Shown here in pieces: positions 24,758 through 32,353 of a DNA stretch of 64,000 nucleotides. This DNA comes from Streptomyces sp. NBC_01498 (lineage in GTDB: Bacteria; Actinomycetota; Actinomycetes; Streptomycetales; Streptomycetaceae), in the NCBI RefSeq assembly GCF_036327775.1, contig NZ_CP109598.1:7111501-7175500 (forward strand), given 5' to 3'. Positions within the stretch are counted from its first letter, which is position 1. Each line of letters opens with the position of its first letter. The notes below the pieces were generated by a model that was not told the origin of the DNA, searched no databases, and saw nothing but the letters and a program-made list of their open reading frames with translations. A program made the position numbers and the translations under genes.

Positions 24758-24796
24758 CATTAAAGTCCTTTAATGTGACGGGCGTTAACGTCCGTC
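24758..24796. promoter_or_regulatory. Two adjacent palindromes before the carbonic anhydrase start
   Basis: CATTAAAG-TC-CTTTAATG (24758-24775) is a perfect 8-2-8 palindrome. GACGG-G-CGTTAACG-T-CCGTC (24777-24796) is a 20-bp palindrome with one mismatched pair and ends two bases before the GTG. Both lie downstream of the repeat array, at the expected promoter or transcript start. Confidence 0.6.
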
Positions 24797-24797
24797 C

Positions 24798-25541
24798 GTG
24801 AACCTCACCACACACCCTCAGACGCAGACGGCGACCAGCCGCCGCGCCCTTCTTCGTGCCTCCGCCGCCACTGCGGCCGTCGCATCCGTGGCCGGAACCG
24901 GACTCATCGCCGGCGCCTCATCGGCGAGTGCCACCACCCCGACCCCTTCGACCCGCCCGTCCACCGCCGCCGCCGCGCTCGCGGCCCTCTCCGCGGGCAA
25001 CCAGCGGTGGCGCACCCAGCACCAGCAGCACCCCCATGAGTCGAACGCCGTACGGCAGCAGCTCGTTTCGGGTCAGTCGCCCTTCGCGCTGATACTCGGC
25101 TGCATCGACTCCCGCGTACCTCCGGAGCTGGTCTTCGACCAGGGTCTGGGCGACCTCATGACCGTCCGCTCCGCCGGTGAGGTGCTGGACGAGGCCGTTC
25201 TCGGCAGCGTCGCGTACGGCGTCCTCGAACTCGGTATCCCGCTGGTCCTGGTCCTCGGGCACCAGTCCTGCGGCGCCGTCGCCGCAGCCGTGCACGCGGA
25301 GGAGACGGGTGCTTCCCTGCCCGACCACATCCAGTACATAGCCGACCAGATCGAGCCCGCGATCGACCACACGCAGCACGGCGACGCGCGGGTCGACTCC
25401 ACGATCAGCCGTCAGGTCAACCTGGTCCGTTCGCGTCTGGCGGCCGAGCCCGACCTCGCGGCCAAGGTCTCCGCCGGCACGCTCCAGATCGTCGGCGCGC
25501 GCTACGAGCTGAACACGCAGCTGGTGCACCGCATCAGCTGA
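24798..25541 (+). CDS. Exported beta-class carbonic anhydrase
   Basis: 247 residues. A Tat signal (SRRALLRASAATAAVASVAG) is followed by a beta-carbonic anhydrase domain with all zinc and active-site residues: C102-x-D104-x-R106 in CIDSRVPPELVF, and H155-x-x-C158 in GHQSCGAV. It converts CO2 and bicarbonate outside the membrane. Exported beta-class enzymes are a minority; the signal is clear here. GTG at 24798 has no ribosome site and immediately follows two palindromes, so a leaderless transcript or a start slightly downstream is possible. The promoter region with its repeat array suggests elaborate regulation. Confidence 0.92.
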   Translation: MNLTTHPQTQTATSRRALLRASAATAAVASVAGTGLIAGASSASATTPTPSTRPSTAAAALAALSAGNQRWRTQHQQHPHESNAVRQQLVSGQSPFALILGCIDSRVPPELVFDQGLGDLMTVRSAGEVLDEAVLGSVAYGVLELGIPLVLVLGHQSCGAVAAAVHAEETGASLPDHIQYIADQIEPAIDHTQHGDARVDSTISRQVNLVRSRLAAEPDLAAKVSAGTLQIVGARYELNTQLVHRIS

Positions 25542-25565
25542 TCCACGAAGCCCGTCAGGGCTTCC

Positions 25566-25889
25566 TCACGGGGAAACCGAGGGATCGCGGACGAGTGGGT
25601 CTCGTCCGCGATCTTTCGCGTTCGCCGCCGCCGCGTGCAGGGAGCGCAGGGCGAGCAGCAGGACGCCGATGTCGTCCAGGTAGACGGGGTCGGGCAGCAG
25701 GTCGACGGGGCTCACGGTGTAGACGAGGGCGCCCCAGTACGCGGCGCGGTTGCGCAGCGGTATGCCGGCCCGGCGCAGCAGGGCGCGGGCGCGGAAGACC
25801 TTGACGAACAGGACGACCGCCGTCACGAGCATCGCGAGGAGCACGACGACCAGAGCGACGACCAGGGCGGGGGTGAGGTGGGTGTCCAT
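25566..25889 (-). CDS. DUF1232 (YkvA-like) small membrane protein
   Basis: 107 residues from ATG 25889 (MDTHLTPALV). An N-terminal membrane helix (VVALVVVLLAMLVTAVVLFV) precedes the DUF1232 motif GALVYTVSPVDLLPDPVYLDDIGVLLLALRSL, with the conserved SPVDLLPD. Function is unknown in the family. A longer reading from 25973 adds a non-conserved Arg/Gly segment and is rejected. Its last codons form one side of the shared terminator. It diverges from the small HTH gene across a palindrome-rich region. Confidence 0.85.
   Translation of the reverse strand: MDTHLTPALVVALVVVLLAMLVTAVVLFVKVFRARALLRRAGIPLRNRAAYWGALVYTVSPVDLLPDPVYLDDIGVLLLALRSLHAAAANAKDRGRDPLVRDPSVSP
25583..25613. terminator. Terminator of the carbonic anhydrase gene
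   Basis: GATCGCGGACGAG (25583-25595) pairs perfectly with CTCGTCCGCGATC (25601-25613), followed by TTT. The left part overlaps the 3' end of the convergent DUF1232 gene, so it may serve both. Confidence 0.75.
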
Positions 25890-25997
25890 CGGTTCCGTAG
25901 CCTCCCTGGCGCCGGTCCCTCGGAGCGGGACGCCGGCTCTCCCCGGGCGTGTTCCCGCGATGGGCCGCTCCACCGTACGCGGCTGACGTCATCCGCA

Positions 25998-26018
25998 TGT
26001 TGAACGAAGCGTTCAACA
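25998..26018. promoter_or_regulatory. 21-bp palindromic operator between DUF1232 and HTH genes
   Basis: TGTTGAACG-N3-CGTTCAACA is a perfect 9-3-9 inverted repeat. It sits three bases upstream of the palindrome that embeds the -35 box of the HTH gene, between two divergent genes. Confidence 0.7.
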
Positions 26019-26020
26019 CA

Positions 26021-26055
26021 CGATGTTGACATCGTCCTGTGTGCCGGCTCATGCT
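26021..26055 (+). promoter_or_regulatory. Promoter of the small HTH gene, -35 inside a palindrome
   Basis: Consensus -35 TTGACA (26026-26031) lies within the palindrome CGATGT-TG-ACATCG (26021-26034). After an 18-base spacer comes -10 CATGCT (26050-26055), six bases before the ATG at 26062, giving a leaderless transcript. Confidence 0.7.
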
Positions 26056-26061
26056 TGGCCT

Positions 26062-26553
26062 ATGCCGACCACCGCCGATCAGCACGCACCGGACCCCTTC
26101 ACCCCGCCCCACCCGGAGCGGGCCCGCGCGCACCGGGTGGCCGCGTCCCTGTTCCGCATCGCGGAGCGGCACGCCGCCACCGACGCGCAACGCCGCCGCC
26201 AGGCCCACCCGTCCGTCATCGCCCCGCACGAGGCCGTCAGGCTCGTGTCGTTCCTGCTCAGCGGAGCGGCGAAGCCGGAACCGGACGAACCGGCCGTGGA
26301 CCACGCCGACATCACCGCCGCGCTGAGCCTGGTCCCGCGCGCCCGCGGTGACATGGACGAACTGGAGGCGGGGCTCCTGCGGATGGCCCGGGGCCGGGGC
26401 CTGACCTGGCAGGAGATCGCCTTCGGTCTCGGTCTCGGCACCCCGCAGGCCGCCCGTCAGCGCTACGAACGCCTGGTCGGACGTACGCCCGCCGAGCAGG
26501 CCGACACCGGCCAGGACGACGCCCACGACACCGAACGGGCCGACGGCGTCTGA
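26062..26553 (+). CDS. Small helix-turn-helix (sigma-70 region 4-like) protein
   Basis: 163 residues. The C-terminal part LEAGLLRMARGRGLTWQEIAFGLGLGTPQAARQRYERL is a helix-turn-helix of the kind seen in sigma region 4 or small DNA-binding proteins. The N-terminal part is His/Arg-rich and helical with no known domain, and the tail is acidic. I do not know a characterised homologue. A strong promoter with embedded palindromes suggests autoregulation. ATG 26062 is preferred to 26023 because it sits at the predicted transcript start. Confidence 0.78.
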   Translation: MPTTADQHAPDPFTPPHPERARAHRVAASLFRIAERHAATDAQRRRQAHPSVIAPHEAVRLVSFLLSGAAKPEPDEPAVDHADITAALSLVPRARGDMDELEAGLLRMARGRGLTWQEIAFGLGLGTPQAARQRYERLVGRTPAEQADTGQDDAHDTERADGV

Positions 26554-26560
26554 CGGGGTG

Positions 26561-26719
26561 TCACGGCGTGAAGCGGTACGCGGGGTCGTCCGAACCGCGC
26601 AGCACGTACGAGGTGAGCGCCTCACCGGCGGCCCGCTCGTCGACGGGTGACCCGGGCAGCGGCAGCCGCAGGGCCCGGTACAACTCGCCCCGGTGGAGGG
26701 CGAACGCGGCCTCCAGCAC
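26561..26719 (-). CDS. Short unknown protein, start uncertain
   Basis: At least 52 residues with a sequence that looks coding: VLEAAFALHRGELYRALRLP, then LPGSPVDERAAGEALTSYVL and a tail ending DDPAYRFTP. I do not recognise a family. No good ribosome site is seen; GTG 26719 is the nearest start, and an upstream ATG at 26860 in the same frame would give 99 residues with a low-complexity N-terminus. It ends eight bases from the stop of the convergent HTH gene. Confidence 0.35.
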   Translation of the reverse strand: MLEAAFALHRGELYRALRLPLPGSPVDERAAGEALTSYVLRGSDDPAYRFTP

Positions 26720-26937
26720 GTCGCCGAACCGCCGTGACGAACCGACCCGAACCGACCCCGTACGAACCGCCCCCTTTGCCGCGTCCCCAGCGTTTCTCCA
26801 CCCAACTCCGGGCGGCGGAATCGCGGGAGGGGCGGCCCGCACACGCCCGTGCGCGGCCATCGTCCGTCGAGGCCGTCGCCCCACCCCCGCCGTCGGGCGA
26901 GCCCGTTCCGTCCCCGGTCCGGGAAGCGGCGTTCCCG

Positions 26938-28848
26938 TCACTCCGGCTCCGTGAGCGCCGCCCGCCGTCGCGCGGTGCGCACCGCCGCCGAGAGGTGGCC
27001 GATGTCGTACGCCCCTTGGTGACGCCGCCCGTTGACGAAGAACGTCGGCGTTCCCGACACGCCGCTGAGATCGGCGGAGTCCACGTCCTCGGCGATCCGT
27101 TCCGCGCCGTGACGCCGGCGCAGACTTCGCTCGAAACGTTCCGTGTCCAGGCCGATCCCGGCGGCGAGGCGCACGGCGTCGGCGAACCGCAGTGTTCCCT
27201 CGTGCGCGAGCAGCCGGTCGTGCATCGGCCAGAACGCGCCCTGGTCGTGCGCGGCCTCCGACGCCTCCGCGCCGAGCATCGCGCCCGGATGCACATCGGT
27301 CAGCGGCATGTGCCGCCACACGTAGCGGACGTCGCCGAAGTCCGCCAGCAGTTCACGGATGACCGGTTCGGCCTTCCCGCAGTACGGGCAGTCGAAATCG
27401 CCGTACTCCACCACCGTGACGGGCGCCTCCAGCGGGCCGCGCACCTTGTCGCGTCCGGGGTCGACCGGGACCGCGAGATCGACGACCGCTCCGGCCGTGC
27501 CGAGCAGGGCGCGGTCCCGGCGCCGTTTCGGGAGCAGCCCGATCGCGGTGCCGACGGTCCAGGCCACCAGGGAGGCGCAGAGGAGCGCGGTGAGCGTGCC
27601 GATCTTCGCGTTCTCCAACTGCTCGCCCCGGAAGGCCAGGGTGGCGATCAGCAGCGACACCGTGAACCCCGCCCCCGCGACGGTCCCGCCCGCGGCGACG
27701 GCGCCCCAGCCGACCGGCGGGCGCAGCCGGCCGTGACTCAACCGCGTGCTCAGCCACGCGGAGCTGAGGATCGCCACCGGCTTGCCGACGACCAGCGCGC
27801 ACACGATGCCCAGCGTGACGGGCGAGGAGAACGCCCGTGACAGGTCGTCGGCGGTGATCCGGATCCCGGCGTTGGCCAGCGCGAAGACCGGCACGATCAC
27901 ATAGCTCGACCACGGGTGGTACATCCGCAGCAGCCGGTCGTTCGGCGAGAGAGCCGTCGCCAGCCCGATCCGCGCGGACCGTTCCAGTTCCGGTGTCGGC
28001 TGCTCCCGGAACCGGCGGAACAGACCGGTGGCACGCTCCAGATCACCGCGCGCGGCCGGATAGGCGGACGCGAGCAGACCCATCACCAGACCGACGACGA
28101 CCGGGTCGACACCGGACTCCCACAGCGCGACCCACGCCGCCGTCGCCAGCAGCGCGTACCAGCCGCCCCGGCGTACGCCCTGGGAGCGAAGCAGCACGAC
28201 GACGCCGAGGATGCCGACGGCCACCACCAGCGCGACGGGCGCGACGCGCTCGCTGTAGGCGAAGACGATGACCCCCAGCGCCACGAAGTCGTCCACGACG
28301 GTGACGGCCAGGACGAACGTACGCAGCGCCGTGGGCAGGCGCCCGCCGAGCAGCGCGAGCAGACCCAGCGCGAAGGCGGTGTCCGTGGACATCGCGGCGC
28401 CCCAGCCGTGGATGGTGCCGTGACCGGAGTTGACGAGCAGATAGACGCCGACGGGCACCAGCATGCCGCTGATCCCGACGATCACGGGCAGGGTGAGGGC
28501 CCCGCCGCCGCGCAGTTCGCCGATGTCCCGCGCACGGCGCGCCTCCAGACCCACGACGAAGAAGAACACCGACATCAGACCGCTGTTGACCCACTCGCGC
28601 ACATCGAGCGAGAGGCTGTGGGTGCCGAACGACAGCCCCACCCGGGTCCGCCAGAAACGGTCGTACGACCCGAGGTCGATGTTCGCCCAGACGAGCGCCG
28701 CGACCACACCGGCCAGCAGGACCGCGGCGCTGCCCGTCTCCGTACGCAGAAGGGCCCGCCACGGCGTCCGCGCCGGTCCGTCGCCTTCGGTCCGCCCGAA
28801 GTACCCGGTGTTCCCGGTGTTTCCGGCGGACGATGAGGAATCCGTCAT
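26938..28848 (-). CDS. nhaA: NhaA sodium/proton antiporter fused to a DsbA-like thioredoxin domain
   Basis: 636 residues from ATG 28848, which has GGAG nine bases upstream. Residues about 25-430 are a complete NhaA antiporter: WVNSGLMSVFFFVVGLE, STDTAFALGLLALLG and the ion-binding aspartate pair in TVVDDFVALGVIVFA near residue 185. The last 200 residues are a DsbA/Thioredoxin_4 domain with the redox motif CPYC in GDFDCPYCGKAEPVIREL near residue 488 and the cis-proline loop GVSGTPTFFVNGR. Such fusions are known in actinobacteria. The domain may face outside and respond to redox state; no partner gene is adjacent. Confidence 0.93.
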   Translation of the reverse strand: MTDSSSSAGNTGNTGYFGRTEGDGPARTPWRALLRTETGSAAVLLAGVVAALVWANIDLGSYDRFWRTRVGLSFGTHSLSLDVREWVNSGLMSVFFFVVGLEARRARDIGELRGGGALTLPVIVGISGMLVPVGVYLLVNSGHGTIHGWGAAMSTDTAFALGLLALLGGRLPTALRTFVLAVTVVDDFVALGVIVFAYSERVAPVALVVAVGILGVVVLLRSQGVRRGGWYALLATAAWVALWESGVDPVVVGLVMGLLASAYPAARGDLERATGLFRRFREQPTPELERSARIGLATALSPNDRLLRMYHPWSSYVIVPVFALANAGIRITADDLSRAFSSPVTLGIVCALVVGKPVAILSSAWLSTRLSHGRLRPPVGWGAVAAGGTVAGAGFTVSLLIATLAFRGEQLENAKIGTLTALLCASLVAWTVGTAIGLLPKRRRDRALLGTAGAVVDLAVPVDPGRDKVRGPLEAPVTVVEYGDFDCPYCGKAEPVIRELLADFGDVRYVWRHMPLTDVHPGAMLGAEASEAAHDQGAFWPMHDRLLAHEGTLRFADAVRLAAGIGLDTERFERSLRRRHGAERIAEDVDSADLSGVSGTPTFFVNGRRHQGAYDIGHLSAAVRTARRRAALTEPE

Positions 28849-28986
28849 TTCTGGATTCTCCACGCGCCGGACGGGCACGGCGGGGAGCGGGCCGTGTGTC
28901 GGCCGCGAACTCTTCGGGCCGGCGGGCGGGGGCCTCCCGTACGGCTCTCGGGCGGGGGAGGCGGGTGCGCGTCGGCCGGGTGCGCG

Positions 28987-29178
28987 TCAGGTGCGGCGGC
29001 GCTGTACCTGCGTCCATTCCGCGAACCACCAGACGAACGCGACCAGCCCCGCCCACAGCACGGCCTGGGAGGCGGCCGTCGACCACGGCAGTTCCCCGCG
29101 GAACTTCTGCACGCCGGCGGTCGCGGCCCAACTCACCAGCAGGACCAGCAGGATTCGCATACGTCGGTGCTTCAACAT
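28987..29178 (-). CDS. Small two-helix membrane protein
   Basis: 63 residues: a basic N-terminus (MLKHRRM), helix ILLVLLVSWAATAG, a short loop KFRGELPWSTAAS, helix QAVLWAGLVAFVWWFAEW and a basic end QVQRRRT. No family is recognised. The start may be ATG 29178 or ATG 29160; neither has a clear ribosome site. It lies between the antiporter and the RsbW-like gene on the same strand. Confidence 0.6.
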   Translation of the reverse strand: MLKHRRMRILLVLLVSWAATAGVQKFRGELPWSTAASQAVLWAGLVAFVWWFAEWTQVQRRRT

Positions 29179-29306
29179 GCAGGCCGCGTACCCAAGATCA
29201 TGAGCGGGACACCCGACCGCCGTCATCGTGCGGTGCGCGGCGCGAGGGCCGGTTGGTACGCCGACCGCTGCCGTACGCCGACCGCCGTGTGACGGACGCG
29301 GGCGCG

Positions 29307-29717
29307 CTAGCGTGCGACGACCGCGTAGACCGTCTTGCCCGGACCGGGGCCGGGGGTGACCGCCAGACAACGGGCCATGCCCCGCACCATGTGCCAGCCG
29401 AACCCGCCGCCGCCCCCGTCCAGATCGGGTGCGCGCTCGCGTGGCGGCGCCGGGTTCGGGTCGCTGACCGCGACGGTCACCGAGTCGGGCGCGGCGGAGA
29501 GTTCGAGCCGGTACCGTCCGCCGCCGTGCCGCAGTGCGTTGGTCACCAGCTCGGACACCACCAGCACGATGGTGTCGACCAGCCCGGAGCCCGGGGCCGG
29601 GACGAGTTCGCCGGTGAAGGCTCGGGCGGTGTCACGGGCCTCGTGAATGCCCTCCGGGCTGTCGCCGGCCGACACACCGGTACCGGGGGTCACGTCGGTG
29701 ATCCTCGTGCCTTTCAT
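29307..29717 (-). CDS. RsbW-like ATP-binding protein (anti-sigma kinase type)
   Basis: A 136-residue GHKL ATPase domain with N-box VLVVSELVTNALRHGGG, a D-box VAVSDPNPAPP and G-box GGGGFGWHMVRGMA. Streptomyces has dozens of these; some bind sigma factors and phosphorylate STAS anti-anti-sigma proteins. Neither partner is adjacent here, though a SigB-type sigma factor and two SpoIIE-type proteins lie elsewhere in the window. ATG 29717 is preceded by GAGGTG. Confidence 0.88.
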   Translation of the reverse strand: MKGTRITDVTPGTGVSAGDSPEGIHEARDTARAFTGELVPAPGSGLVDTIVLVVSELVTNALRHGGGRYRLELSAAPDSVTVAVSDPNPAPPRERAPDLDGGGGGFGWHMVRGMARCLAVTPGPGPGKTVYAVVAR

Positions 29718-30053
29718 GCGTGTTCACCTCACGTGCGTCGCTTGTCGCGCTGTTTCTCCTGTATCGCTCTCATGGGCACGGGTGCCCGCTCGCCCCGCTT
29801 TCAGACGCCCCGGACCCAGCCCGCCCCGGCTCCCGCTCCGTCCACGCCCCGGCTCGTGACCCACCCGCCCCCTCAACCGCCCCGACACACAGCCACCGGA
29901 AGAACGCGACGATCGAGGTGACGCCTCTGCCGTACAGCGCCGTGCGGGTGACCGTGGCGGGAGAAACGCGGGGAATGTTCTGCGCGGCGGGGGAGCGGGA
30001 TCCCCGCTGCGTGGGCGGGCACGGGTGACGGAGGGGAGGCGCCCCTCGCGGGC
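29718..30053. other. Intergenic region without a supported gene
   Basis: Upstream of the RsbW-like gene and beyond the stop of the aldo/keto reductase. Frames exist on both strands but are Arg/Pro/Gly-rich readings of non-coding high-GC sequence. The bases beside 29717 hold the ribosome site and probably the promoter of the RsbW-like gene. I see nothing else. Confidence 0.5.
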
Positions 30054-31013
30054 TCAGGGCAGCGGCGCGCCGCGCGCCGTCAGCCAGAGGTCGTACCACT
30101 CCTCGTGGGTGAGTTCCGGCTCCCGCAGGGCCGCGTCGGCGCAGGCGCGGATGCGTTCCGGTCGCGCGCTGCCGACGACCGGTACGATCCGCGCCGGATG
30201 GCGGCGCAGCCACCACAGGAGGACGGTCTCCGGGGTGGTGTTCTTCGCCTCGGCCAGGGAGGCGACCAGCCGTGCCGTGGCCACCTCGTCCGGGGTCTGC
30301 TGACGGCCGGTGTAGCGGCCCTGCGCGAGGGCTCCCCATGCCTGGAGGGTGATCCCGTTGGCCCAGCAGTACTCGGTGGTCCCGAGCGGGTAGCCGCCGT
30401 CGGCCGCCTCCGGGGTGTTCACCAGGACCCCGGCCTCGACCCAGTCCCGGCGGGCCAGGCTCATCTCCAACTGGTTGGCGACCAGGGGGAGTCCGAGCGC
30501 CGCCCGGAGCGCGGCGATCTGCGCGCCGCCCATGTTCGACACACCGAACCGCCGCACCAGACCCTGCTCGTGGAGCGAGGTGAGCGCGCTCGCCATGTCG
30601 TCCGGGTCGGCGAGCGGGTCGGGCCGGTGCAGCAGCAGGACGTCGATGACGTCAGTACGCAGCCGGGTCAGGCTCTCCTCGACCCGCCGGACGATGCTCG
30701 CCGCCCGCAGGTCGTAGATGCCCGGACGGTCGCCCTCGGCCAGACGGATACCGCACTTGGTCTGGACGACGACCCGTTCGCGCAGTCCGGGAGTGCGGGA
30801 GAGGACCTCGCCGAAGACGGCCTCGGACTTGCCGTGCCGGTAGATGTCGGCGTGGTCGAACGTGGTGATCCCGCTGTCCAGCGCCGCCCGGACGGCCGCC
30901 TCGGCGGCGTCGATGTCCGCCGGGCCGTAGGGCGTGGTGTCCCAGCCGCCGCCGAGCCCCATGCATCCGTAGAGCAGCCGGTCGCCGCCCGTGGTCTCCG
31001 CTTGGTTCGTCAC
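30054..31013 (-). CDS. Aldo/keto reductase
   Basis: A 319-residue NADPH-dependent reductase of the AKR superfamily (YdhF/AKR11-like). The catalytic tetrad is visible: Asp and Tyr in TFDHADIYRHGKSEAVFG, Lys in VVVQTKCGIRL, His in DVLLLHRPDPLAD. The cofactor end is VPVVGSARPERIRACADA. Its physiological substrate is unknown. GTG 31013 is the chosen start. The chitinase terminator separates it from the next upstream gene. Confidence 0.92.
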   Translation of the reverse strand: MTNQAETTGGDRLLYGCMGLGGGWDTTPYGPADIDAAEAAVRAALDSGITTFDHADIYRHGKSEAVFGEVLSRTPGLRERVVVQTKCGIRLAEGDRPGIYDLRAASIVRRVEESLTRLRTDVIDVLLLHRPDPLADPDDMASALTSLHEQGLVRRFGVSNMGGAQIAALRAALGLPLVANQLEMSLARRDWVEAGVLVNTPEAADGGYPLGTTEYCWANGITLQAWGALAQGRYTGRQQTPDEVATARLVASLAEAKNTTPETVLLWWLRRHPARIVPVVGSARPERIRACADAALREPELTHEEWYDLWLTARGAPLP

Positions 31014-31040
31014 ACGAGCACCCTACGGTGGCCGGAACGG

Positions 31041-31076
31041 CGGACGGCCCCGGGGGAGTTCCCCCGGGGCCGTCCG
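31041..31076 (-). terminator. Strong hairpin terminator after the chitinase gene
   Basis: A 17-bp perfect stem with a two-base loop (arms 31041-31057 and 31060-31076), 19 bases past the chitinase stop and ahead of the aldo/keto reductase start. Confidence 0.8.
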
Positions 31077-31094
31077 TCAGTGGTGGCAGGTCGG

Positions 31095-32228
31095 TCAGCA
31101 GTACAGGTTGCCGCCGGGCGTCGTGCCGAGGATCTGGGTGAAGCGCTGGTAGTTGTTGATGCGGCTCTGGACCTGCGCCGGGTTGCGGCCGTCGCATTCC
31201 AGGGAGCCGTTGATGGAGCGGATCGTCTGGCCGAAGCCGGCCTGGTTGACCATGGCGTTGTGCGGGGTCATGGTGCCGGGGCCGTTCTGGGTGTTCCAGT
31301 ACCAGAGACCGGTCTTCCAGGCGACGGCCGCGTCGTTCTGGACGAGCCAGGGGTTGTTGAGCAGGTTGATGCCCAGCGCGTCGCCGGCGGCCTTGTAGTT
31401 GAAGTTCCAGCTGAGCTGGATCGGACCGCGCCCGTAGTACGCGGCCTGACCGGCCGGGCAGCCGTAGGACTGCGAAGTGTCGCAGTAGTGCGGGTAGTTG
31501 GCCGTGTTCTGCTCGACCACATGGACCAGCCCGCCGGTCTCGTGGCTGACGTTGGCGAGGAAGGCCGCGGCCTCCTGGCGCTTGACGGTGTCACTGCCGG
31601 TGTTCGCGAAGGCCGGGTAGGCGCTCAGCGCGGCGGTCAGACCGCTGTAGCTGTAGAAGGAGTTCCGGCCCGGGAACATCTGGTTGAACTGCGCCTCGCT
31701 GACCACGAATCCACCCGGCTGCGGGTTCCCGCCGCCACCGCTCGCCGGGGCGTTCCACTTCTGGTTCGACTGCCCGGTGCAGGTCCAGATCTGGAGCCGG
31801 GCGCCATTCGCCGAGCTGCGGTTCTGGACGTCGAGGCACTTGTTCGCCTGCGGGTTGACGATGTCGTTCGCCCCGGAGACGAGCCAGCGCTGGTTCGCGG
31901 CGCCGGTGCAGTCCCACAGGTGGACAAGGGCCCCGTCGGCGGTGCTGTTGCCGGAGACGTCCAGGCACTTGCCGAGCGCGCGGAGCGTGCCGTCACCGGG
32001 GTTGGACCAGCGCTGGGCGCCGCTGCCGTTGCAGTCGTAGAGCTGTACGGGGGTGCCGTTGGCGTTGCTCGCCCCGGCGACATCGACGCATTTGCCCGCC
32101 AGACCGCTGATCTGGCCGTCGGCCGCCTGGGCGGCGGGGGCGGTGAAGAAGGTGGCGACGAGGGCCGCGATCGCGAGGAGGATCGCGGATCTGACGAGGG
32201 AAGGGCCTCTGCCGGATGAGCTCAACAT
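31095..32228 (-). CDS. Secreted GH19 chitinase with N-terminal ricin-type lectin domain
   Basis: 377 residues. A signal peptide (SAILLAIAALVATFFTAPAAQA) leads to a ricin-B/CBM13 trefoil with the three QxW repeats (AQRW at residue 72, NQRW near 113, NQKW near 157), then a Gly/Pro linker and a GH19 catalytic domain. The catalytic glutamates lie in ANVSHETGGL and after it, with the family motif YYGRGPIQLSWNFNY and the C-terminal NNYQRFTQILG. It attacks chitin, including fungal walls. The promoter contains a DasR box, so derepression by glucosamine-6-phosphate is expected from what is known of DasR. Confidence 0.95.
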   Translation of the reverse strand: MLSSSGRGPSLVRSAILLAIAALVATFFTAPAAQAADGQISGLAGKCVDVAGASNANGTPVQLYDCNGSGAQRWSNPGDGTLRALGKCLDVSGNSTADGALVHLWDCTGAANQRWLVSGANDIVNPQANKCLDVQNRSSANGARLQIWTCTGQSNQKWNAPASGGGGNPQPGGFVVSEAQFNQMFPGRNSFYSYSGLTAALSAYPAFANTGSDTVKRQEAAAFLANVSHETGGLVHVVEQNTANYPHYCDTSQSYGCPAGQAAYYGRGPIQLSWNFNYKAAGDALGINLLNNPWLVQNDAAVAWKTGLWYWNTQNGPGTMTPHNAMVNQAGFGQTIRSINGSLECDGRNPAQVQSRINNYQRFTQILGTTPGGNLYC

Positions 32229-32324
32229 CTCTGAATGTCTGTCCCTTCGCGCCGACGGCGCACCGCGTCCGGTCGGCGGGCCGACCGGACTGAGGAGGAG
32301 ATGTGCGGGAGGTGTGTCGATTGG

Positions 32325-32353
32325 ATTGAATGGGAAGGTCTAGACCTTGTCAA
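32325..32353 (-). promoter_or_regulatory. Chitinase promoter with DasR box in the spacer
   Basis: Reading leftward: -35 TTGACA (32353-32348), 17-base spacer, -10 TTCAAT (32330-32325). The spacer contains the 14-bp palindrome AAGGTCTAGACCTT (32335-32348), sharing the core GGTCTAGACC of the DasR responsive element. Binding there would block RNA polymerase. Confidence 0.85.
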
